NCBI RefSeq assembly: GCF_022581195.2
Contig: NC_061482.1
Location: forward strand, 15,376,001-15,440,000
Reading direction: 5' to 3'
DNA from: Helicoverpa zea
Lineage: Eukaryota > Arthropoda > Insecta > Lepidoptera > Noctuidae
Length of the DNA: 64,000 nt
This document shows positions 1 through 9,565 of the stretch, in pieces; position 1 is the stretch's first letter; each line of letters begins with the position of its first letter. The notes under the pieces are model-generated. The model was not told the DNA's origin, ran no database searches, and was given only the letters and a program-made list of their open reading frames with translations. The position numbers and the translations under genes are program-made.

Positions 1-146
1 TGCGATGCGTCGTAGGTTCGTCACGTAGGAAACTTCAAATCTGGTGTTATCGACTGTTGACTTTGTGGTTTTTGCATGGCGCCGCTTCGCTTTCGCATCC
101 AGATCGTTCACACAGGACATAAGGCAAGGTTATAAATTTGACGTAC

Positions 147-261
147 CTTTATGATAGTAGTGTTTCTATTTTCGTACTTGCACTCGCATCGGGGACAAAA
201 CTCTTGCTCCCTGCCCTTGATCTGATCGGCGACCCGCGGTAGAATCACTGACTCGCAGTTG
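147..261 (-). CDS. TMEM9: TMEM9-like protein, coding exon 3 (partial gene, continues off left edge)
   Basis: 115-nt exon with acceptor TTCTCGGTCAG and donor GTACGT. Joined in phase with exon 2 it reads KCNCESVILPRVADQ followed by FCPRCECKYENRNTTIIK. The last stretch is the diagnostic TMEM9 motif (C..CEC.YE.R.TT.IK) that lies immediately before the single transmembrane helix. The helix and the cytosolic tail should be encoded in exons left of position 1 and are not in this window. Introns are 1604 bp (intron 1) and 1264 bp (intron 2), the latter holding no recognised gene; intron 1 holds degenerate SINE copies. All three exons are intact, with no frameshift. The identity of the family is secure; the exact function in this species is inferred from homologues. 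Confidence 0.9.
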
Positions 262-1525
262 CTGACCGAGAACAAACATAAAACATGGTCAATTTGGCTA
301 CAGAGCATGTAGCAATGATTTTGAAGAATAAATCTTCAAATGTACTGAAGGTGTAGTTTAGCAAAAACAAAACAATTTCAATGTTCGCTCATTTATCGAG
401 GAATCTACTGTTATCCTAGGAGTAGTTCCCACGGAACGCCAGTAAAACCGCTTCCATAAGGAAGCTCTTTGAAACACGCCCCAGCAATCTTAATTAAATC
501 AAAAGCATCTGTCATTCTCTTATAACTACGTGGATTCGCAACTCTGTATCTGGTACAAATATATCAATCACTGTGGATTGCGTAGCAAAGCATTATTACA
601 GTCGCTGAACGTATAGAACACACATACACATAGTATTACAGACGCTCTCATCCGGCTCACCGCTGCATTCAATCAGATTCAATCAGTAAATTGCATTAGA
701 CCGGATTACGTTGCGGCTTTCATTATTACTCCGTTCAGTGTTTTGGTTTAATTAATATAAAGTAATGAAAGGCTTTTAGCTTTACTAGTACCTATTTTAA
801 ATGCAAAAGTACCTCTATTTGTCGCGTTTTCACGACTACTGAACCGATTTAAATCTATAGCACACATATAATTAAGAGCCTGAGAGCAAACCTAACGTTA
901 ATTGTCAAATTCAACGGCTTTTCAGGCAAAAGTAAGAAAGAGCAAAGCAATAACTGACAAAATGATATTTTCTTTTCGCATACAGCATACTAACAATGCA
1001 GCAAGCAATGTGAACACAATTGCAGTAGGCAGATTTGAATGGAAGTACAGTAGCAATGGCACAGAATCGAGGGCATACAAGATTATTTATCGTGAGTTCA
1101 AAAGTATCCTGACTTAACATACATACTATAGAGAACTGCATGAGGACTAGTAGCACGAATACATAAAAAAAATTCTCCCAAAAAATGTAATATCCAAAGG
1201 TACACATTAGTCAAACATACCAGTCAGATTTGTCCCAATTGCGAAACTTTAGTGTCAATACTTCTAGAAAGTAGGTACATGCTTCAAGATTCCTACTATC
1301 ACACTGTCTAGAAGAAATCTATGTATATCTCCGAGTCAAAGTCAAACTGTTGTCTGTGAAACTACTGACCCAATTTAAAGAATTATTTCAGTGCTAAGAA
1401 GGTAGGCTATCCCCGAGTACCATTAGCTATACTTTTTCCAGGTACAGGAAGAAGTTCCCTGGTAAGCAGGTGAAACTCCAGGAACAGCTCGTACATAGTA
1501 TACCTGCATCATGATATAAACTTAC

Positions 1526-1650
1526 CATTTATTAGGTGGAACATTAGCAGACTTCATGAAGGGACTGCGGTCGGCTGCCGCTGTGTCGTTGAGCACAGCT
1601 GCGGGGCTCGGACAAACACATTTGCAGCGGTTGTCTTCATATGAATGATC
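1526..1650 (-). CDS. TMEM9: TMEM9-like protein, coding exon 2 (luminal Cys-rich region)
   Basis: Internal exon of 125 nt. It begins in phase 0 after an AG acceptor (ATTCACTACAG) and encodes 41 codons plus two bases (TG) that are completed to a Cys codon by the first base of exon 3. The peptide starts DHSYEDNRCKCVCPSPAAVL, the CKC.CP signature near the N-terminus of mature TMEM9 proteins. It ends PPNK(C), giving the family's KCxC pair when joined to exon 3. The donor is a GTAAGT. An Asn-Asp-Thr sequon (NDT) follows the Cys cluster, consistent with luminal N-glycosylation seen in the family (inferred). This exon is too short for ordinary ORF finding and was recovered by reading the minus strand for the expected Cys motif. 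Confidence 0.85.
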
Positions 1651-1789
1651 CTGTAGTGAATATTGAAATTTTATTTATTTAGCCAACACGAGTGTGTAGT
1701 AAGAGTAAACCCAATACCCCTAGGCAACATTGCTTGACAGACTTATTGGCTTCTGAAAACTCATAACAATGCTGCAAGATGTTCAAACG

Positions 1790-2020
1790 ACGGCAAGGGT
1801 CTACAGTTTATTGAGCCATCCGATACACGGTTATGTTGGAAGAGATCAGTATCTGTTACTCACAACTATGTTGGAGTCAGCTTCTATCTACGGGATGCAG
1901 AAGATTGCCAGAGTTTGAAATGGAGTGCTAATGACTGCCAGTCTCAACTGCTCAATCCAGTTACCAAGGCAACTTGGGACTGACTCTTCAAATAACTGGT
2001 TGTAAGACACAGGATTCTGA
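1790..2020 (-). repeat. degenerate tRNA-SINE copy in TMEM9 intron 1
   Basis: Read on the minus strand, this stretch contains scattered landmarks of the SINE body seen at 41.2 kb (gaagctgactccaacatag, a gttgcc..ggtaactgg..ttgag block, a diverged ggcagtc). It is heavily diverged and its ends are approximate. Confidence 0.45.
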
Positions 2021-2299
2021 CTTCTCCTAACTAATGATTATGCATGATTGTTTGATAATAATTTAATAATGTAATACCTACTTCAGATTGAATTCAGTAC
2101 TTCATAGAAAACAGGTACTTCATAGGATACTACAAAATGGATGGTGGATAATCATCCAAAAAGACAAATCAATGATAGACATCTAATATGTTCAGATTTT
2201 TTAAGTTTGAGAAATTGCTGCTCCTGTTTTTGAAGAGCTCACAGCTAAAAGTAATGCAGTTCAATCAATCAGAAGGTTAAGAAACGTTTGGAACAGTCA

Positions 2300-2665
2300 G
2301 CCCATGTTTCAGAAGGCACAATAAATTGGTGGGTCCTGGCTTAGCTGGCTAGAAACCAGGAAGTCTTCCCAGCAGTCTTAGTAAAGGGTATTGAATTGCT
2401 TAGGTAATTACGTTGAGGAGGCCAGATGTGTAGTCGCTCCACGTAAAATGCTAGTACTCAGCCGCAACTGATAAAACTGGAAGCTGACTCCAATATAGTT
2501 GAGAAAAGGCTAGTAAGATGCATACAGCTATTAGTCTGCATTAATGGAATGCAGGCAGGAATGGATGTGTTTTTTGTTTTTATTTGTTGATTCGAGAGTC
2601 CAGTTTGTTACAAAGTGGCCTGGAAGCTGACCTCAATACTGTAGGGAAAAGGCTAGGAAGATGAC
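2300..2665 (+). repeat. two degenerate tRNA-SINE fragments in TMEM9 intron 1
   Basis: The first fragment (about 2300-2530) has the order gaaaccaggaagtct, gttgaggaggccagatg, gtagtcgctcc, tagtactcagc, aactggaagctgactccaa and aaaaggctagtaagatg, all matching the body of the SINE at 41.2 kb. A second, shorter piece (about 2590-2665) repeats only the 3' part (tggaagctgacctcaa, ggctaggaagatgac). Both lie opposite to the gene's transcription. Confidence 0.6.
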
Positions 2666-3254
2666 AACTTGTTATATGTTATCTTCTCTCTCACTGAGTT
2701 TACCTTGAAACCTATTAATATGCTCTCTACACAAGTTTGAATCTGTATTCATGATAACCCATTACCAATTCTGTACCATCCTAAGATAGGAAAGAATGAC
2801 TGGCCCCTCCCTTATCCAGCTAAAACTCGAGCCTCGAATATTCCAGGAACCCACCCTCCCCCCAATGCAGATATTATTGATTTTTCTACTAGATAGATAA
2901 ATACTGATAGACAAAACAGACCCAAATATACTAGAATGAAATATTAAAATTTGTTCACCAGTTAAAATAGTAGTGAGCTAAATACATAAAACTATTGACG
3001 AACGACAGAGATAGTTTGCTCAGTGTCAAAAAAATCATTGATCGGAAACTGCAAATGACAAAGATGCGCCGATGCGCCGCAGATGCAGTTTAGGAAAAAC
3101 TCGGGCTATTCAACAAATTATTAAAAGTTTTCGAAAGACGATTTCCTACAATGATGTTTGAAAGATAAAAGAAAGCCATAATATATAAGAGATAGGGTAT
3201 TATAAACCAAGTACATATTGCAAAAATAAATAAATAGATGGTAGTGGTACTTAC

Positions 3255-3311
3255 AGAGACAGCAAGCGCGCAAGTCGCGGCGCAAATCAGCACGATGAAT
3301 CGAAGAGTCAT
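3255..3311 (-). CDS. TMEM9: TMEM9-like protein, coding exon 1 (signal peptide)
   Basis: First coding exon of a TMEM9-family gene read leftwards. It encodes 19 residues: start Met, then a hydrophobic run (FIVLICAATCALA) typical of a cleaved signal peptide, with likely cleavage after ALA near residue 17. The ATG has A at -3 (CCACGATG), a good context, and the exon ends in phase 0 at a GTAAGT donor (reverse complement of acttac at 3249-3254). The following intron is about 1.6 kb. The exon alone would be unrecognisable; the call rests on exons 2 and 3, which match the family and join in phase. In known families TMEM9 is a small type I membrane protein of late endosomes and lysosomes that associates with the V-ATPase and with CLC exchangers. 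The transcript start was not located. Confidence 0.8.
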
Positions 3312-5520
3312 CGTGGATGGTAGTTAATAACACGATAAGCAATGAAAATCACAACAGCAATGGCTTTTACGAGAATTATTCAATTAATTCAACACCACAA
3401 CAGGACTAGCAGCAAGAAGCCATTTTGTAATAAATTGGCGTATGAAGTTACCAGCTGTGAAAATTGGTATTGATTGATTGCCTATAGTTTTTTAAACTGG
3501 AAGCACTGAAATGTTCCAGAAAGATCTCCTGAAATGCAAGGTTTTTTAGTTTTTATAATAATTAATGGCTCATAAAAAATCATAGAACATTTAAATTAAA
3601 TTTTCGCAATATAACTCATCACTTCATATATACGAGAAGAAAAGCCTAGTGTTTGAGTGTACTAATGTTTTAAGACATAACACATAGATGTCGCGGAGTT
3701 CGACAAATAAGTTACAAAAAAGCATAGACATAATATTAGTAAACAGGACTGCGCATATAAACCCAAAAAACGAGCCGAGTGAAACAGTTAGTACGGAGGC
3801 TGTCTGTCCCTTTCTAATAGGGTGACTATGAGATTAAGCTATGTGAGACAAATCCGAATTTGCTAAGATTATTAAACACAGATTAGTATTGAAGTTTTAA
3901 CTTACGCAGTTTGTGACCTTAAGATACTAATAAAGGCTTTTAATAATTAGCGGAAATTAGCAGTATAAAAGCAGGAAGATTCGAAGTGAAGACTGTTTTT
4001 TTTGTATTTCTACTTCATATATAGACTGCTGAGCCATTTATGTCGCCTTTCTTCATTTTTTGGGAAGCTATAACAATAGTACAACAGTTTTAAAATCCAT
4101 CACCCATATTTTGACTCGTTACAAGAATTCATGGGCACCCTAGTTGTTTGGTTTACGAAAATGTTATTATTAGCTAACCTGTGGAACTATATATAGCAAC
4201 CACCATAGGATTCACTTTTGCAAGTAGAAACGCAACACTTTTTCACCATTTTAATAGTTTAAATTGATTTAATACAAAAAAATATAAACAAAATTTTAAA
4301 TGCTGATTACGCGCCAAGAATGTTCAGGGTTACCGCTAGAAAATAAAAAAAAGCAAAATAAAAATTTATGTTGTTTATGTTTTAATAATAAATACGAATA
4401 AATTAATGCGATTGTTATTAATTTGTTGACTTACAATTGTTAAAATAAGATAAAAATATAAGTGATTCAATTGTTTTTGGGAAGACAAAACTTTTGATCA
4501 CAACATTTTTTTATGCTGGCAAGGTGTTAGAAAGAGACAAACAGCCTCCGTTCGAACTATCCCTCTCGGCTCGGATTTGCCTCTGTGTATTATGCAACCA
4601 ATTTAGTACCTTATTGCGTTAGAATAGAGTTCATTTTCGTAAATATATATTTTGAGCGTGCGCAATCTTGTTTAGTAATATTATATCTATGCAAAAAAGC
4701 GAGTTATTTAAAAAAAAAACTATCACGTTTTTCTAGGAAAAGTACCTACCAAAAAGTTCAATACGTATTACAATACGTTCCTCCTGCAGTTCATCAAAGC
4801 ATATTATTTTATTTTGTGTGCAAAACTTGGATGCTTTGTAAGTTTCAATTAATTTTCTTGTTACGCTAGAAGATGTCTCTCACTGTACCTAACTAACCGG
4901 TTATAATATAATAAAAATGTGATAGGTACAATAAATTCAAATGAGTGTGTTGGAAATGGTCGTAATTATGGTTTAATCAGTTGTTTTTGTCACTAAAATA
5001 TTGTTTTTTTTATTGGATAAAAATGCAATAGCAATTTGAACCTTACAACTATCTATACCTACAACTTAATAAGTTGTTCGCATGCACAGTGAACATTTTA
5101 TATATAACTTGAGAACAATCACAAAACAATCTAATTGAGAACCTCCTCCTTTTTTAAAAAAATCAGTTAAAATACAGAACCTCTTAACATTGCCATTAAT
5201 CATCAGTCGACTATTTAGTACTGTTGAAAATTGTATATAATATACCTACCTACACAAAGTCCTCAAAACCAAGATTCTCATATGCTCGATTTTTTTTCAA
5301 AAGTGTATTAACAACTTATTTTCAAGTCATATTTTACTCATTCATAGATTTACACTATTTTCTCGCTATTAATTATTTACTAAATAATACATTTTTTTGT
5401 TGTACCAATTTTACTCGAAAGGATCAAAATGGTTTGTATGACTATTCGTGAAGTATGATAGGCACGCACACAACCACGACGCTTTGATATTATACATTGA
5501 TAAAAAAAGTTGCTTCATCA
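3312..5520. other. 5' flank of the TMEM9-like gene and AT-rich DNA without recognised genes
   Basis: It should contain the TMEM9 5' UTR and promoter immediately to the right of 3311. A minus-strand ATG at 3421-3423 opens a five-codon frame that would be a uORF if the transcript starts further right. No clear initiator or TATA pair was found. The remainder is AT-rich with only short chance frames. Confidence 0.4.
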
Positions 5521-5594
5521 TCAGCCTATCGCAGTCCACTGCCGGACATAGGCCTCTCCAAGTGCACGCCACTGAGATCGATTTTCGGCTTCCT
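5521..5594 (-). repeat. RTE-type retrotransposon 3' end fragment
   Basis: On the minus strand this reads AENRSQWRALGEAYVRQWTA followed by IG and a TGA, and then a TGATGATGA tail. This is the usual C-terminus and (GAT)n tail of lepidopteran RTE-clade reverse transcriptase ORFs. It is a severely 5'-truncated copy of about 75 bp. Confidence 0.7.
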
Positions 5595-6793
5595 CTTATG
5601 TGCAGAACGAAAATAATTGCTTAGTTTAAAAATATTTGCTTGGCAAAATCTTAAGTAAACTAATCATAGCACGGGACGTGGTGCTCGTATAATCCTCAAC
5701 ATAGTCTCTCGAGTGTTCGCGACCCAAAAATAACAGCATTTACACAAGCCAATAGAGCGAGTTATAAAAAATTAATTACATTTTTAATCTGCAAAAAACG
5801 CGAAGTGAAGAACGCACGTATTTGACGGATGTGAAATCGCTGGAAGCGACGAGTTTTTATTGCTCCTAAATGCATCCAATATCAGGACGGACGCGAATTT
5901 ATCATTTAATCAGGAGAAAATTATAAAATGTTTAATGAAAGATTAATTTGTGTTTGATTTAATTTTTAAATAAACTTGAAATGTAAAATTGTAGTCACCT
6001 ACCTATCTAAAAGCAGTGCCGTAACCACAAGTCCCAAAAAGTTTTCAATAAAAAGTCTCATCCAGCAATTTATTGGTCTGGCAACCCTCAGTAGCCCGAG
6101 GCTGCCCGAGGCGTGCACATCGGACCCTAATGTGATTTTATAGAGTCCATAGGATGCCGATTAGATGGTACTTGTTGGGGTCGCATCACTAATTTAATTT
6201 TATAATTCACTGTAATGTATCTTCTGTTACAAATCGGTTTCTTGTTCGTAATTGACATCGGTCAATTTGATTGTAATTTTGTGTGGTTGATTTTACTTTC
6301 TATTGTAAAAATTGAAATTATTTTCAGTTATCCATTTAAATACTTTTGCCCTAAGCTCTAAAACACCGGGTATGAGGGACCTATTTACCTAGTGTTTTAT
6401 TAATTATATCACCACAAGGGGGATTGTGTACCATATCAAATGATTTGTTTGTTGAATGGTAAAAAACTATGCCATTCAACATTTTTATATCGGAAAGGAA
6501 ATATAAAGTGTTGCAAAATCATTAGCATTTCATTAAGCACTAAGCACTAGTTGCTGAATACTACAAATAAATAAAAACGTAGGTAATTATGGCCAAGAAA
6601 ATAGATAATCACTCATCCAACTGTAGGTACCTACCATGGGCACTATAGGTGTATGGAAGCACAAGTTGAGTTATATAGTTATCTGTATTTTTACCCGATT
6701 ATTTATATCAAACATGTATACAGGTGAGTTATACTGATAATAATGATAGATATCAATGAAATGAGGTTTTATATATAGTATGATAGTTTGCAG

Positions 6794-6967
6794 GATGAAA
6801 CCCGTTACTGCAGCAACGCACACGTGAAATACACTGAACAGTCACCTGTGTCGGCCAAGAAACTTACCGAACGGCTCCCGAGGCGGCTGTACAGCGTTAC
6901 AAAGTTACCACCTTCGCGGGACGATTCTAATATTAATGCACATTTGAGGGTAACTGTCACGAAGCCT
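6794..6967 (+). CDS. orphan internal coding exon, unknown protein
   Basis: A 174-nt stretch flanked by a TTTGCAG acceptor and a consensus GTAAGTA donor, open in phase 0 at both ends (58 codons, starting DETRYCSNAHVKYTEQ and ending INAHLRVTVTKP). Its base composition stands out from the AT-rich surroundings, and third positions look codon-like. The encoded peptide is basic and polar with no signal, membrane or zinc motif, and I do not recognise it. The upstream pyrimidine tract is weak. The opposite strand also has possible splice sites (acceptor CTTACAG, donor GTAAGT) around an open stretch of about 32 codons, so orientation is not certain; the plus reading is favoured because it is longer and has the better donor. 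No partner exon was found. Confidence 0.35.
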
Positions 6968-9104
6968 GTAAGTACTTGCGCCCTTAATCACAATAACAAT
7001 AACTGGGAGACTACAGGATGGTGTGTAAGGCTGTTTTTAATTTTAGTATTCAACGCAAAATTGGTAGTTTTAGATATTTATTTATTTCATTTTATTAAGG
7101 TCAGCCAAAAATTGTTTACACATTACATTTTTACAAACTTGAGTAATACATATAAAAGCACGTGTAACAATTTCTTATAGGCTAACACCACATGCAAAGA
7201 AAACGGTAATAATTTTTTTATTGTAAAAAAAATAAAAAGAAGTTATTTGGTTACCAAAATTGCAGGAAAGAAATTAATAATTAAGCACAAACAATTACAC
7301 ATTCAAGACGGATTGAAAATGATTACAATAGAATAAAATAAAGTTTGAAATAAGATCAAAATAACATTATTAACAATTGAATAAATATTAAATTAAATAA
7401 AAAAAAAAAATAGGTAGATACTAAGGAACAATAAAAGTACAATAAAATAAGCAATTCACGATTTATGTTCTAACAAAAAAATTGGGTTGTCCACAATTAC
7501 TCGACAAAGTCCACTGGTATATAAATAAGAGGCACCATGTTCAGTTGTGAAAGTGATGACGATGTTGAGGAATTGAAGTGCGGTGATGGGTAGATAATTT
7601 AAGGATGTAAGCCGATCCCGACTTGGGAAAGGGCTAGGCCGATGATGATGCTGATGAATCTTGAAGCTACGCTCAGTACCTACTCTTCTTTAAAATTGAT
7701 ATGGTGTAGGTCTACATATAATAGATGTTGAATAGAAGTTTGGTTGGTATTACCTACGTCACAAAAATTAAAGAGTTTTTGGATGCGAATTAAGTAATTA
7801 TTCTTACTTATATCTTTATGTATGTGTGACAAGTGAACTAATTATAATGGTAGATATTTATTTATCAATATTCGACGCTGAATTTTGTGTTTCAAATATT
7901 ATAAGCTAAATTCAAAATAAACAAGAATTGTATTTATTCCAAAGACCAAAAGTTTTCCAGTTTTCCAAAAACGGAGCATCCTGTAGTCGTTCCTCCGCAA
8001 CCCTATCCCAGAGGCAATTATGAAGCCGAGTGAACTGCAATCAAAAACGTAACAAAACCAAGTTTAGTCGAGAAATGTTCTTTAATATTTCATAAGCTAT
8101 CGAATTAGGTAGCATGTTAATCACCAGATATTCAACCCCTTATAATTACGGCAAAAACAACGGTTCTAAACGAAAAAGCTTAATCTAATTTTAATAATAT
8201 CAAACCGCCTGGGATGCTTCGGATTTCCTCTCGCTTTGTTGTTTAGATCTACGAAGTAAGTACCTAGGTACTTATTTTCTGGAAAAGGTGCTCACTTACA
8301 CCTCACTTGTTTTTCTCCTAAGTATAAGTAAGCTTCTACGCAAAGCCACACTGACCACCGCAAGACCGTGACTCTCAATTAAGTGCGCAATTGTGTTGGC
8401 TACAAATACTGCCCCTCTTATAGAACTTAAAACCCTCTCAAGGTGTAACAGTAATAAAAACTTTTTTCATGATCACTCAACAAGACACCAAAACTCTTCA
8501 AACAAAAGAAAAAAGCCATCTGACTCAATTTATATGACGTCTTTCAATTACCCGGCATTTAACACCGTCCACCATCCATCTCAACTCTAACTTTAAATGA
8601 ACATAATATTTTAAGAGGAAACAGATCAGTATAACAATCCATCTCCTTTCTCAGTTGCCTAACACACTCTATTGCCGTGGCAATTTGTAAAAGTTAACTC
8701 ACTGTGTGCCAAACTTAGGGAACAGCGACCATTTTGGGTTGACACCTCACGGACTATTCTTGTGCTCTCGAACAAGGAGTGATTGCTGTCATTTGCGAAG
8801 CGAGGGAGCTCAAGTAAGAATGGCCAGAAAGAAATGATGATTAGAACCATTTATCATTTTAATACGTACCCCGCCCTTGTTAATAGGGTGTTTGGGGGAT
8901 TAATAGACGTAACATTATTTTCATTGTTAATTTTGCGGGTTTGTTACATGTAATTTCGCTGTGTTGGTCATTCGCAATGAATTTATTATGAACCTATCTG
9001 GTGGAGAAAGGGTTAACTTTAATGTAGCTTTGTTTCTGTTTTAAGAGGAGAATTCGTTAACGACATCAGTACCGGTTATGTTGTTATGAAAATATTATTA
9101 ATTA
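6968..9104. other. gene-free AT-rich DNA with one SINE-like tail
   Basis: About 7550-7670 ends in gatcccgacttgggaaagg then gctaggccgatgatgatgctgatga, a SINE or LINE tail of the (GAT)n type. The rest shows only chance frames, AT-rich sequence and short A/T runs (for example 7395-7410). Confidence 0.4.
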
Positions 9105-9565
9105 AAAATTTTTTTTAATTAATTAAATCTTTATTTCTCTTCCACAAAGGTTCTTAAAATTAAGTTCACAACATTTTTCAGACCAGTCCTTTGTGGGAGA
9201 CTGGTATCCGCACTAGGAAACCCTGTCACGCAGATTACCAGGCCCCCCCACGAACATAGTGTAACTCAATATTATAAGTGTACATAACATAAAAACCAAT
9301 TGTAGCAAGTAAAACAAAATCAAATAGGAAAAAAATAAAAAATAACAATAATTGGAAAAACATTTTAGAGATTAAAACTACTTGTGGCTTGAGTGTATTT
9401 ATTATAATATGTATTTATATATTTCCTGATGTTAAGTAAATATGATTTGAGTGTTAGTATGTGGAGTATAATGTGAGTGAGAGTGTAAGAGGGTGTAAGT
9501 GGATGTGTGGGTGAGGAGTGCGTGTATGTATGTATGTGAGATGTGGGTGTCAGTGAGTGTATACC

